Source: Rebecca billardiae RCC1528
Taxonomy: Eukaryota > Haptophyta
NCBI GenBank assembly: GCA_965240325.2
Contig: OZ251225.1
Coordinates: forward strand, 1,488,001-1,552,000
Length of the DNA: 64,000 nt
Direction of reading: 5' to 3'
Part shown: positions 40,615 to 52,284 of the stretch, one piece after another
How the letters are laid out: each line of letters begins with the position of its first letter
Position numbering within the stretch: the first letter of the stretch is position 1
Translations under genes and position numbers: made by a program
The notes under the pieces: generated by a model
Database searches by the model: none
The model's input: the letters and a program-made list of their open reading frames with translations, nothing else
What the model was told of the DNA's origin: nothing

Positions 40615-41951
40615 GCCAGGGCTGACACGAGAGCGGCAGGTGGCCAGCAGCGGCGATCGCGTGTCATGTGCCGGGCGCGGCACCCTGGTGGTCCATGTCA
40701 GACATGCACGACGAGCGCAGCTCGCACCTCTGTCGGCATTCATGTCAATTGTCACTAGTGTACACAAAGGCTCACGCGCTTACGGCTTACGCACGAGCGG
40801 ACGAGCCACGAGGCAGCCTCGCGCGCACCACCGGCGCGCGTGCCACATCAGGCTCGGTGCAGCAAAGGCGGTCGAGTACTGTAGCATCATGCCTGCCGCC
40901 TGCCCCTTTATGAATTATGACGAATTGCGGGTCATATATATCCGCCGGCGGCCGTATGGATCCGCGACGCGGACGTTGCTCTGGCGGCGCGCGGCGCTGC
41001 GCCAGGGTCAGGAGGCCGGGCAGGTGACTCAAGTCTCAAGGCCTGAGAATCAGCGCGGGCAGGGCCGGAGTTCAGCCACCCGGGCCGCAGGCCCACTCAG
41101 AATCGGCCGGATCGGGTGGGATGCGGACGAAGCTGCTTGCAATCGCGGATGATGGCAGCGGCAATGAGGAGCGACGCCTGTCATTCAGACATCAAGTAAT
41201 GGCGGACGACTGATTTGCAGCAGCAGCAGTCAGGTCTCTCGATGATCCGTCGATGACGCCTGTGATCCGACGACACGCCCGTAGCGACGTGAGCTACAGT
41301 GTTAATTAACGTTCACGCCGAGCCGTGACTCTGCGCCGCGTCGTCGTCATCGCGGAGGACCATGGTGCAGTGATGGTGCGGACCATGCATAGCTTAAGCT
41401 AATCCATATCCTGAAGGCAGTCACTATCTGCTGGCTATATTACACTATATGCGCTCGACTCTCTCAGTCTAACTAGTCTAAGGCGCGTCAGACTCGTCAG
41501 AAATCCGTAAGGCGTAAGACTACGTCTATTACAATACAGTAATGAGTAATCGGACGATGTACTAAGTACTCTATTGGCATCTGCGAGCGCGGTAGTTCAC
41601 TAGTTAGTCAAATAATGAACGCAGGCGCGGCGGCTACTACTACTAAGAATAAGAGACGCAGTGTCGTAGCTTACCGGCCGCTGTACGCCGCGAGTTGCCG
41701 GCGGGCGCTGGCGCCTGGCGGCGGAATTCGCCTCCCTTGTTTTGCCGCAAGCGAGTCGAATTCCGAGCGGTTCGCTTTTTGCCTCGCAGGAAATTGCCAT
41801 CACGTATCAGATTCGGACCAAGGCGGGGAGATGAAGCGAGATCGAGCTCGCGCACGTGAGCAAACGGTTGTTCGCCCTCCAAGTGTCCACCCAGTGGTCA
41901 CGGCCTCCAAGCTGCGAGCCAGCACGATCGCCGCGCGCGTCGCCCAGCACC
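40615..41951. other. Spacer, no gene; dispersed repeat core at 41641-41660
   Basis: 1.3 kb, lower GC. It contains actaagaataagagacgca, the core of the repeat at 6891 and 62676. No frame with gene-like codon usage. Confidence 0.5.
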
Positions 41952-44900
41952 ATGTTGCTCTTCATCCTCGCCTCAGTGGCGTTGCCCGTACGAGTACCAC
42001 TCAACCTTCACGGGCCGACTGAGATCTCTCGGGCGGCGCGCAAGCTCTCGACGGGCCCGCCCTCGCCCACCTTCGACCTCGCAGCGTGCACCGCGCTGCC
42101 AACGCCGCCGACGCCAGATACCACCCTCATCGTCCCGGAGGGCGAGTGCTTCAAGGTGGCGTCGTCGGCCTCGCTGACGTACAAGGGCATCCATGTTGTC
42201 GGGACTCTCGCCATCGACACCTCCGCAGCCACCGCGCTCGCTCCAGTCCACGTCTCGATCACTGCCGAGTACATCTTTGTCGAGGTGACGGGGCCCGCAC
42301 GGCCCGCGCGTGCGCGCGCGGTGCGAAAGCGGCTGGATGCCGCCGGTGTCTCACGCGCCTCGGTGTTTCGCGCGCCATCCCCTTCGTTGTCGCGCTTGAT
42401 CGCTCCACCAGGGTGTCTTCTCCCTCTCGACGCCGGCGGACGCGGTCGTCCCTTCCTCGACGAGCACCGTGGAGATCACGCTCGTCGAGCCGTCCGACCC
42501 GGCAGTGGACAACTTCGTCATCGAGTCGCTCAAGGAGCCGCCCGCGTTTGAGCCCGAGTCGGTCGGCGTGAAGGCGTTTGTCGTGTACGGCGGTCAGCTG
42601 ATCGTGCACGCGCTTCCCGACTCGTGCCCCGCGTGGACGCGGCTGCTGGACGTGCACACCGAGCCGGCGCCGCAGCCAGAGGAGCCGTCTGCGCCGCCCG
42701 CCGCGCCTACTGGCTGCACCGACGACGCCTCGTTCGTTCCCGTGCGCACGAGCTTTGAGGACGCGCCGGGTCGCGCGGGCTGGTACACCAACGCGTACGG
42801 CACGCTCGGCTTCCTCACGGGCGACGCGGCGGATGGCTCTGCGTTTGCAAGCGTGACGGCGCGCACGAGGCGCTGGGGCGGCTACCTCATGCTCGACGTC
42901 CCGACTGCCTGCCTCGTCGCCGGCGAGCGCTACCACTTCGTCGCGAAGGCGCGCGTGCGCAACGAGGCGGACGGCCAGTACACCACGACGGCCTGCGCCG
43001 CCGGCGAGGACCGGTGCATCAAGGCGAAAATCGACAGCGCGTCGTCGGGCAGCGAGTGGCTCGGCCGCACGGCGCAGCAGCTGGACGCCTCGTGGCTCCA
43101 GATCGAGGACGACTTCGAGTTCAGCCCGGAGATGCTCGCCGCCGACCCGACGGTGCGCCTCACGTTCTACAACCCCAACGAAGGCGAGGCGCTCGAGGTC
43201 GACTACGTGCGGCTCGAGCGTGCCCCGGCGGCCGCGTTCCCACCCGCGGCGCCGGCGACGTGCGCCGAGCTCGTGCGCAACGGCGACGCGCAGCTCGACG
43301 AGCACTTCAGCTGGCCGTGGTCGCACTACGGCCCGTCGGCCTCGGCGCTAGCCGTCGTGAACGTTGACGGCGCCGGGCAGCGCGCGCTTCGCTCGACCGG
43401 CCGCACGCGCGACTGGCACGGCCCGCAGCAGAGCGTCGAGCCGGGCTGCTTGCAGCCGGGCATGACGGTCGCCGTCAGCGCGCGCGTGCGCCTGCCCGCG
43501 GATGCGGCGTGCACGCTGCCAGCGGGCGCGGACCGGTCAGCGTGCGCGCAGCTCGAGCTGAGGGTGGCAGGCGCGACCATCGGTACGGAGTACGACACGC
43601 TCGGCGTGCAGACCGAGTGGGTCGCGGGCGCGTGGAACAAGGTGGAGGGCGCCTTCACGCTGCGCGACCACCACGACGCGGCGCTGGTCGAGGCGGCGAC
43701 GCTGCGGCTGCAGGTCCGCGACGACGGCGCCAACGCGTGGGCGGAGTGGGACGACGTGTCCGTCGCGTTCGTCTCCGGCCCGGTGCGCACGCTCGAGCTC
43801 AACGCCGCCGTGTCGCCGTGCTGGGCGCCGGGCGCCGAGCTGCTCGTCACGTCGCACACGCTCGCGTGGGCGGACGCGCAGACGGCTCGCGTCGAGAGCG
43901 TGAGCGTGAGCCTCGGCGCGGCGCGCGTGCGCCTCGACCGCTCGATCGCGCGGCCGACGACGCTCGCTGACTCGGCCGACTTTGCGGTCGAGGTGGCGCT
44001 GCTCGACCGCAACGTCGTCGTGCAGGGCGCGGCGGACACGCTCGACGGCGCGCGGAAGGGCGGCCACCTGATGGTGCTCAAGACGACCCGGCCGCAGGCG
44101 GTGCACGGCGTGCTGCTGCGCCGCATGGGGCAGCAGGGCGTGCTCGGGCGCTACCCCGCGCACATGCACCTGTGCGGCGCGGCGCCGGGCACGGTGTGGG
44201 CGCGCAACGTGGTGCGCGACTCGCACCAGCGCTGCGTCGTGCTCCACGGCACCGACCAGGCCGAGGTGCTCGACAACGTCGCCTTTGAGACCAAGGTGCC
44301 ACGCCCGCGCGCGCCGCGTCGCGCCCGACGCACGGCCGAACCGCGCACGCCGCCCTCGGGGATCTGACCGCTCCCCTCGCTCGCCACGCGCGCGCAGGGG
44401 CACTGCTTCATGCTCGAGGACGGCGGCGAGCTGGGCAACACGTTCGCGCGCAACCTGGGCGCGTCCACCCTGCGCGTCGAGCAGCTGATCCGTGCCGAGG
44501 AGACGGACGACAGCCCGTCCACCTTCTGGATCACAAACCCGGACAACACGTGGGTGGACAACGTCGCCGCGGGCTCAGCGTCCACCGGCTTCTGGTTCGA
44601 GATGCGCACGCGAGTGCGCGCGCCGACGCGCGGCCGCTGGCTGCCGGACGACTACAACCCGAAGGAGATCCCGCTGCGCCGCTTCGCGCGCAACGTCGCG
44701 CACTCGAACGGCAACGACGGCCTGCAGACGTACCCGGGCGCCGGCTACACGCCCAAGCCGCCGCCGGGCGCGCCGCACGGCGTGGGCGCGCGCTTTGAGC
44801 AGATGCGCTCGTACCGCAACCGCGCGGCCGGCATGTTCTTCCACAACTCCGCCTACCTCGAGGTGAGCGGGGGCGTGTTCGCCGACAACGACCGCGGGAT

Positions 44901-47532
44901 CGACGTGGACCGCGCGCACACGTGCCGCGTCGACGGCACGGGCGCGAACGGCGTGGTCCACGTGCAGGGCGTGACGGCGCTGTACGATGCGCAGCTGGGC
45001 GCGCTCGGCGCGCGCGGCTCGAGCTCGCGCAGCCACTGCCACTCGGCCAGCTCGGTCGTGATCGGCGTGCAGCTGCACACGCAGAGGAACGGCGCCGACT
45101 CGCGGCTGGGCACGTGGCTGGGCGGCGTGCACTTTGCGCGGCTGAGCGAGGCCGAGACGGGTTGCACCGGCGCGCGCGCCCTCGGCGTCGACGATGAGGC
45201 GCAGGGCTACTTTGACGCGCGCACGGCGGTCGGCGCGCTCATGTGGTCGCCGGCCGCGCTGCCGCCCGCGCACCGGATCAACCTGTGCAAGGAGGGCTCG
45301 ACGACGGTGCCCGAGCAGCCCGACGTGGCGATCTTCGACGTGGACGGCAGCCTCATCGGCGGCACGGCTGGCTTCGTCGTGAGCGACACGCCGCGCATGA
45401 CGGGGCTGCTGACCGGCTGCGCGAGCGTCGCGGGCGCGTGCGCTGCGCTCTGCCCCGGCGTGTGCCTGCGCCAGCTGCAGTACCGCACGAGCTCGCAGCT
45501 GGCGGCGGGGACGGTGCTCCGCATCACGTCGGCCACGGGCGCCTTCGTCAACGTCCCGCCGCGCCCGATGGAGCACGACGAGGACACGCCGAAGGAGGCC
45601 CTCATGGAGAGCACGCACGCGTCCGAGCGCTCAGACTACTTTGCGACCGTGCCGTCCGGCGAGCTCTTCACAGCCGAGTTCGTGGGGCCCGACGGAGTGC
45701 CCCTCTGGCCGCTCTTCGCGCAGGCCGTGCGCATTGACGAGCCCGGCGCGTGCTCGGCGGGCTCGACGGCGGACAGCATCGCGCTCGCCGCGCCCGCCAT
45801 CGACCCGTCCGTGTGCGCGTCGGGCTGGGCGCTCAACGCCGGCTTTGAGCAGCTGGACGCGGCCGAGCCGATGCGCGTGCCGGGCTGGTGGCACGACGGC
45901 GGCGGCGTCGTGCTCGGCGCTGAGACGCTGGCGGATGGCTCGCTCAACCACTTCGCGCTCAGCGACGAGCGCACCTCGTACCGCGACGGCCCGCTGCAGT
46001 GGCTCGACACGCGCTGCCTGCACGCCGCCGAGCCGGGCGGGACCATCGCGCTCCGCGCGCGCGCCCAGCTGTACAACGTCGACTCGAGCGGCGCGCGCGA
46101 CCACGCCGACCTGCCCGCGTGCTTTGGCTCCGCGCGCTCGGGCTGCGTGCGCGCCGAGCTGCGCATCGAGCGCACCTCCTCCGACGGGAGCCCCACCGAG
46201 GTCGACTTCGCCGCGCAGCTCGAGTTCGAGCCCAACGCGTGGAACCTCGTGGCCGGTGAGCTCGAGCTGAGCGCCGAGCTGCTCGACGGCGCCGACGCGG
46301 TGCGCATTCTCTTCGAGGGGCCGGAGGCGGGCGTCGTGCTCGCGCTCGATGACGTGGAGGTGACGTACACGCCTCCGGCGAGCTGGCCCGCGTGCCCCGC
46401 GCCCGGCGGCTCGCTCATCATCGACGGCGGCTTCGACGACGCCGACAGCTACGGCGTCCCCGAATGGTGGCGGCCCAAGGACCCGCTGGACGACCGGCTT
46501 GTCGTCGTGAGCGCGCCCGGCGGCAATCACTACGGCCGAAGCTTTGGGCGCTCTGACGACGACACGGGCCCGACGCAGCTGCTCAACCCCGCGTGCTGGG
46601 CCTCGTCGCCCGTCGGCGTGTACGCCCTCCGCGCGGACGTGCAGCTCGTCGACCCGGCGGGCGGCACGCCGCACTGCCTCGATCCCGCGCACGGCGGCGA
46701 CTGCCCGCGCTTCGAGCTGCGCGTGACGACGGCCGCGGCCGACGGCACGCCGCAGCAGCACTACTTCTACGCGGGCGCGCTGCACGGCGTCACCACGCTC
46801 GGCGCCGGCTGGGACCTGCTCGCGGGCACCTTCGAAGTCGCGCCGGGCAGCTCGCTCGCGGCTGCCATCGGCGCGGGCGAGGCCGTGGAGGAGGTGCGCG
46901 TGAGCATCGAGGAGCCCGAGCCCGGCATCGAGATCCTGGCCGACAACGTCGAGCTGAAGAAGCTGCCGCCGCCGGCGTGCCCCGCGGCCACGGTCGCGGG
47001 CGTCGTCGCGAACGGCGGCTTCGACCAGACCGATGCCGACGGCCGCCCCGCCGGCTGGGAGGGGCGGTACGGCAAGCCGCTCCTCGCCGTGACGGACGCG
47101 GAGCGCGGCTCGGCCGTCGCGCGAAGCTTTGGCCGCACCTCCACGTCCCAAGGCCCGCTCGCGCGGCTCGCCGAGGGCTGCCACGGGCTGGCGGCGGGCG
47201 ACTCGCTCGTCGTGCACGCGTGGGTGAAGATCGAGGCCCCCGCGGGCGGCAGCGCCGCGTGCTCCGACGGCTCCTCCTCGCGCTGCATCCAGTGCACGCG
47301 CCTCAGCACCGACCCGAGCGCGGGCTCGCGGTACCGCGGCTGCGGCGTGCAGATCACGCGCGAGGCGGGGGTGTGGAGCCTGCTCGAGGCGCAGATCACG
47401 CTCGCGCCGGACGAGGCGGACGGCGTCGGCGAGTGGGAGCTCTACTTCCACGGCCCCGAGGAGCACAACAATATCCTGATCGATGACGTGTGGGTGGGCA
47501 AGCTTGGCTCACTGCTCGATGCCGTCGCGTGA
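41952..47532 (+). CDS. Secreted G8-domain / parallel beta-helix protein with five CBM-like modules
   Basis: Exons 41952-42284, 42412-44295 and 44398-47532, 1,783 residues. Both introns are GT-AG and phase 0; splicing gives YIFVE/GVFSLST and FETK/GHCFMLEDGGELG. A signal peptide (MLLFILASVALPV) starts the protein. The first about 190 residues match a G8 domain (LIVPEGECFKV ... GIHVVGTLAID ... ISAEYIFVE). The central region (about 43800-45750) is a right-handed beta-helix like CEMIP, TMEM2 and PKHD1L1: RRMGQQGVLGRYPAHMHLCG, NTWVDNVAAGSASTGFWF, VAHSNGNDGLQTYPG. Two carbohydrate-binding-like modules sit between G8 and helix, and three follow it, each with an N-G-x-F/D opening and a G-R-T/S-x-x-x-x-G-P motif. 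This suggests a cell-surface or extracellular polysaccharide-active protein; a hyaluronidase-like activity is only inference. Confidence 0.88.
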
Positions 47533-48130
47533 GGCGAAGGCGGCGCAGAAGCCCAGCGCGCCGGTGTCGATCGGCGAGGATCAAGACTGCCACGAAGATG
47601 ATGATGACGTTGGTGAATTGTGTGCATGTAGCCGCTGCCTGGTCATGCAGTGGTGCTAGTGGCCGCGCGCATTCTCTCTCTCCATTCCTACCCCCTTGGC
47701 TCCTTTTGGCACTCGAACGCCACGGTGAGCGGCCTAGTGGCTAGTCCCGCGAATCTGCACCGTATCGGACCGCACAGCCTGAGTACTCGGGCAGTAGCAC
47801 GTGTTGCAATCGGTTTCACGTGCTCTCTGAGGATGCCTGCGTGGCGGGCGATCCTCCTTCACCATCTGCTGCCATGTATGGCACCGTACGTCGTCGGCCG
47901 CGTGCACGCGGTATTGCACGGTCGACACGCGATCGCTCGCAGTCCGCGAGCAGCGTGGCAGCCATGCTGGCCGGAGTCTCGGGGCTTCCAACGATGAGTG
48001 AACGACTGAACGCCGACCCCCAGCCGTCAATGCGTGCATCGCCGCGCCGGCCCCGCGACGAGTTCTTCAACGACGCAGCCGTGCGCCCGTGCGCGACCGA
48101 GCACCTCACATCGCGCGCCCGGTTGTCGAC
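47533..48130. other. Spacer, no supported gene
   Basis: About 600 bases; small frames only. An upstream exon for the next gene cannot be excluded. Confidence 0.45.
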
Positions 48131-48958
48131 ATGCGGACCGTGCGCGGCGAAGATGGTTCCTTGACGATCGATCTCGATGACCCCAGCTCCAAGGACTCGA
48201 GCGAGGTGCTTACAGCCCTCATCAAAGCGACGCTTCCTGGTGGAGCGTCTCTCCGGCTGCGCGACGTCGAGACAGGTCGCACGTACTCGCAGCACACGAA
48301 CGGGTACACGGACGCCCCCGATCCGACGTCGCGACCGGCATATGATCCAGATTGCCCATGCGAATGGCGATTCATGGATAAGACGAAGACTTGCCCGTTC
48401 GCCTACGGATACAACGAGAAGACCAAGCGTGTGGTCCCAGCTTTCGTGGAGCACGCCAACGTCGACTTCTGGATCGATTTCGAAGCAGCAGGTCCTATTG
48501 ACAACGAGAGTGAGGCGTCCAGAGAGGTGATGGAGCTGCTCGGCGAAGTGGAAGCCTACACGCGAGAGCACCCCATGAACTGGCGTAAAGTGCGAGTGCA
48601 CTTTGGCCGCGTCTCGGACGAAAGTGATGACAAGCGCGTGTCATTCGAAGGCGAGGGCTTCGAATTTCGCGCTGGTTTGGATGACGATCATCGCGGCGCC
48701 AACCACATTGCGCTCCGCTCCTGGACGGTAGTCGATGAGGACGTCATTTGCACGTTGCCGCAAGGGCTATACGACCAGACCCGTGAATCCGGCTGCCGCC
48801 TCCTGCCTGAGATCGAGCCGCGCACAGTGCTGTTCGTCTCCATTCTCAAGAGCGTGATCATGGCCAAGACGAAGATGTTCGATCAATGGTACGAGTTGTT
48901 TTGTAAGATGTCCTACAACGCGGGCCGGCTCGAGTGCAGTTTTAACTACGGCTCGTAA
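48131..48958 (+). CDS. Unrecognised 275-residue protein
   Basis: Start ATG 48131 (MRTVRGEDGSLTIDLDD); the frame is open for 14 more codons upstream without an ATG. The protein is soluble-looking, with a Cys-containing stretch (YDPDCPCEWRFMDKTKTCPF), several Trp and acidic residues, and a C-terminal helix LFVSILKSVIMAKTKMFDQW. No signal peptide or membrane helix. Codon usage is much less GC3-biased than its neighbours (many AAG/GAT/TAC/ATT mixtures), so it differs in composition from the rest of the window. No family is recognised; recent acquisition or low expression are possible explanations. Confidence 0.6.
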   Translation: MRTVRGEDGSLTIDLDDPSSKDSSEVLTALIKATLPGGASLRLRDVETGRTYSQHTNGYTDAPDPTSRPAYDPDCPCEWRFMDKTKTCPFAYGYNEKTKRVVPAFVEHANVDFWIDFEAAGPIDNESEASREVMELLGEVEAYTREHPMNWRKVRVHFGRVSDESDDKRVSFEGEGFEFRAGLDDDHRGANHIALRSWTVVDEDVICTLPQGLYDQTRESGCRLLPEIEPRTVLFVSILKSVIMAKTKMFDQWYELFCKMSYNAGRLECSFNYGS

Positions 48959-49798
48959 CTCGCCTGCGATTCTGTGGCGGCGTCACGTGCGGGAAAGAAT
49001 ACGCGTCATGCTGCGGATGGCGTCGGCATGCAGTATGAAGATGATGTAGAATCCGTCGTCGGAGTCGTCATCGTCACGTTACTGCTACACATGGATTCAT
49101 TCAGTAGCGCAGCGCAGTCGCGCAGACATCATCATCATATATGATCGTCATTATTATTACTATGTCATTATTAGTAAATAGTATTAAATAACAATAATTA
49201 TAATGACGATTGACTTAGCAGTGACTCAAGTGAGTCAGTTAGTCAGTCCTGGACCTGGACGGCGCGGGACACGCAGCCGCAGCGGCAGGCCCGTCCCGGC
49301 CCGGGGCGCAGCGGCTCATCACTGGCTCCGAATTATAAACGGTCAACCCGGACCGTTGACAAGTGACACGGTTCCGTCTTCCGAACCGACGGTCCGAACC
49401 CGTGGTCGGTGATGAGTCAGAGTGTCACAGCGGCTACAGCGCGTGTTTGTCCGCTCTTCACTGAGCGCGTGCTTGTCCGCTCTTCACTGTCTTCACCAGT
49501 CTGCGTGTGCGCTCTCCGGCTCCGCGCGGACTACAGTACAGTGCAGCTGTCAGACAGTCGCCGGCAGTGCAGCTGGCGTCCGTCGTCGACCCGCGCGGTG
49601 GCGGGGCGCCACGCGCCACGCCGCACTGTCGGCCGCACTGCCTCGATGCTGGCGCGGTGGCGCCGGCAGTCTGCAGACCCGCGGACCTACGCCCCGGACC
49701 CCCCAAGTCTCGTTGGCTGGCCACTCCGACGACGGCGACCAGTGCAGAGTGCGGCCTGCGGGTGACCTGGCAAGCGTCGTCCGCGACTGGTTGCGGCA
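48959..49798. other. AT-rich spacer, no gene
   Basis: Contains the most AT-rich stretch of the window outside microsatellites (around 49136-49205). No supported frame; convergent genes flank it. Confidence 0.5.
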
Positions 49799-52159
49799 TC
49801 ACGGGCTCGCGCCGTCCGTGTCGCTCTCTGGGATGTACGACGCGGTCAAGGACTGCGCCTGCGAGGTGAGCTCGAACGTCCAGAACCTCGAGCTGATCTC
49901 GATGCGCGGCACGAGCGTCGGCATCCCGTCCAGGCCGCTCAGCGCGAGCAGCTGCTGGCCGCGCGCCTGCTCGGTCTCCAGCAGGTCGCTCTCGACGTGC
50001 GTGACGAGCGCGGTGCACCACTGCTGCAGGTCCGTGACCTCGGCCGAGAGGTTGGGCGTGCCGGGCGTGGGCGGCGGCGGGTCGGGCGGCACGAGGCGCT
50101 GCGCGCCCCTGCCGAGCGGGTCGAGGCCCGCCGCCGCCACGCGCGGCATGCTGCGTGGCGGCGCATGCGTCTCCTCCGCGCCGCGCTCGAGCGCGTCCAC
50201 TGACGCGGGCTGGTGCGGCGCGCCCCACGAGTGCACGCCCGCGTCCAGCGCGTCGGGCGTGCGCGCTCGACCGTGCGCGCTCGCGCGCGCGCCGGCAACG
50301 GGCGGCATCAAGTGCTCGGGCTGCAGCGGCGGCGGTGGTGGCGCGGGTTGCGGCCGGGCTGGCTGCGATGGCTCGGCCGGCGGCTGCGAGCGCGGCTTGC
50401 GGTCGGTGGGTCCTGGCTGTGCAGCCGAGGCTGGGCGTGCGGCGGCAGCGGCGCTACCGCGCGTGCTCCCCGCGGGGAGGCTGCGTCGCGCGCTCGTGGG
50501 CAGCGCCGGCTGCGAGCCCGGGCCGGCTGCAGTGGCCGGTCGAGAGCCACGGGCGGCGGCGGCCGACACGCTGCCACCTGCGCGGCCTCCGCCCCCGCTC
50601 GCCCCCGCCGTTGACGGGCGCTTGCCGCCGCCGCCGCCGCCACCGCCGCCACCGCCGCCCGCCGCGGAGCCGGAGGCCGATGAGCGAGACTGCGTGCGCG
50701 AGCCCACGTGCGAGTAGTCCACCTTGGTGTTCGCCGCCGCCGGCAGCGTGTACGTGCGCCGGCGCAAGAAGGTGTGCTTGACAGCCGGCGCGGCAGAGGG
50801 CCCCTCGGCAGATTTGCTCTCGTCCGGCCGCTCAGGATCGGCAGCGATCGCGCCGCGCCCGCCGAAGGCGAAGGCGGCGTCATCGGCCGAGGCGCCGTCG
50901 CGCGCCTCCTTTGGAAGCGGCCGATCGGGCGTGGAGCGCGGCGCCGGCCGCCGACCCGTGCGCGCCGGCCCGTCCTCGCGCTCGGCCGCTGCAGCTCGGG
51001 CGCGCGCGCTCGGCGGCGCCGCTGGCCGCCGCTGCGTGGAAGGGTCGGCAATGCTCTTGGCCATCGGCTCGCTGCTCACCGCCGCAGCGGCGGCGGTCGC
51101 GGGGCGTGCGCGCTGGGTCGGCAGCGGCATCTCGTCATGGCTCGTCGGCTGAGCTCCGCCGCCGAAGCCGTCCTGGGCGTCGTTCATTGCCTCGACCGGG
51201 GCCGCGCTCTCGCGAGCGGGCTGCGCACGCTGCGACGCGCGCGGCCGCGCGGCAGCAGCAGCCGCGCGGCCACCGCCCACGCCCTCGCCCGGGCCGCGGC
51301 GTGGGCCAGTCGGCGTGCGCGCGAGGCGCGCCGGGCGCGGCTTCGCCGGCGCGGCCCGCGCCTCCGCGGCAGGTGGCAGCGGCTCGTCGCACAGTGCGGC
51401 GAGTGCCGCCGACTGCTTGCTCAGCTGATGATGCAGCTGAGCCGCGAGCGTGCGCTCGGCCGCGTCCTCCTTGCCGTCCACGTCGCGCAGGAGGGCGTGC
51501 ACGTCGCGGATCTGCAAGACGAGCGACTGCGCGCGCCGCGACGCGAGCACGGCGCGCACGTGCGCCCCACGAGCCCCCGCCTGCACGCGTTGTGCGGCCG
51601 CGTCGGCTGGCGTGCTCGCGGAGGGCCTGGGGAAGCCCTCCGCTGTCGCCGCGCGCCGGACCGGGGCTCGGGCCTCCGGCCGAGGGAGGGCGTCCCTGCT
51701 GCCCCGCGCTGCGGGTCGCTCGTCATGCGACGAGCCGTCCGCCGCGCCGCTCGACGCGCCCGTCGTCCCCAACTCGACGGTTGCCGCACGCGCAAGCGGC
51801 GCATCTCCGGTGCGACCTCCCTCCTCCCGCTTCTCGCCCGCGTCCAGCTCGAGTGGAGGCGCAGGCGGGGTCTCGGAGCGCGGCGGCACGGTGCGCCGCG
51901 GCGGCCGCGCCTCGATCCGCGCCGAGGCTTGTACCACGTGCGCGTTCAGCTCGCGAAGCCTCGAGCTGCGCTGCTCGTGCAGCGTGGAGCCAATGCGCGC
52001 GACCTCTTGGCGGACGCGCGCAGCCTCGTTTGGGCTCAGCCGCGCGGCGGCGCCGGTGGGGGCGGGGGTGCGTTGCGATGTGGCGTCCAGCTCGGCTCGC
52101 TCGGCAAGCCTGCGCCGCACGAAGGCCACGTAGTCCGCATCGGGCAGCGCGAGCGCCAT
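49799..52159 (-). CDS. Large low-complexity protein, unrecognised
   Basis: 786 residues. Two conserved-looking ends frame a long disordered middle. The N-terminus (DADYVAFVRRRLAERAELDA, then RVRQEVARIGSTLHEQRSSR) is predicted helical. A second helical stretch lies around SQRAQSLVLQIRDVHALLRD. The C-terminus (NLSAEVTDLQQWCTALVTHV ... SSRFWTFELTSQAQSLTASY) is helical and rich in Gln. The middle is Ala/Pro/Arg/Ser-rich with poly-Gly (about nine). Strong GC3 bias supports coding. A coiled-coil cytoskeletal or ciliary scaffold is conceivable but unsupported. It starts 125 bases from TEN1 in divergent orientation. Confidence 0.6.
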   Translation of the reverse strand: MALALPDADYVAFVRRRLAERAELDATSQRTPAPTGAAARLSPNEAARVRQEVARIGSTLHEQRSSRLRELNAHVVQASARIEARPPRRTVPPRSETPPAPPLELDAGEKREEGGRTGDAPLARAATVELGTTGASSGAADGSSHDERPAARGSRDALPRPEARAPVRRAATAEGFPRPSASTPADAAAQRVQAGARGAHVRAVLASRRAQSLVLQIRDVHALLRDVDGKEDAAERTLAAQLHHQLSKQSAALAALCDEPLPPAAEARAAPAKPRPARLARTPTGPRRGPGEGVGGGRAAAAAARPRASQRAQPARESAAPVEAMNDAQDGFGGGAQPTSHDEMPLPTQRARPATAAAAAVSSEPMAKSIADPSTQRRPAAPPSARARAAAAEREDGPARTGRRPAPRSTPDRPLPKEARDGASADDAAFAFGGRGAIAADPERPDESKSAEGPSAAPAVKHTFLRRRTYTLPAAANTKVDYSHVGSRTQSRSSASGSAAGGGGGGGGGGGGKRPSTAGASGGGGRAGGSVSAAAARGSRPATAAGPGSQPALPTSARRSLPAGSTRGSAAAAARPASAAQPGPTDRKPRSQPPAEPSQPARPQPAPPPPPLQPEHLMPPVAGARASAHGRARTPDALDAGVHSWGAPHQPASVDALERGAEETHAPPRSMPRVAAAGLDPLGRGAQRLVPPDPPPPTPGTPNLSAEVTDLQQWCTALVTHVESDLLETEQARGQQLLALSGLDGMPTLVPRIEISSRFWTFELTSQAQSLTASYIPESDTDGASP

Positions 52160-52284
52160 GGCGCGGCAGCCGTTGATGCCGCCGCCCGGCGGGCCGATCG
52201 ATCGTCGTCCCGCCGCTGTCGCGATCAGGCCGATCTACCCCCATATTCAAACAACACGATGGCTTCCGCCGGCGTGAATGCGTG
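52160..52284. promoter_or_regulatory. Probable bidirectional promoter, low-complexity protein / TEN1
   Basis: 125 bases between divergent start codons. No specific element recognised. Confidence 0.35.
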
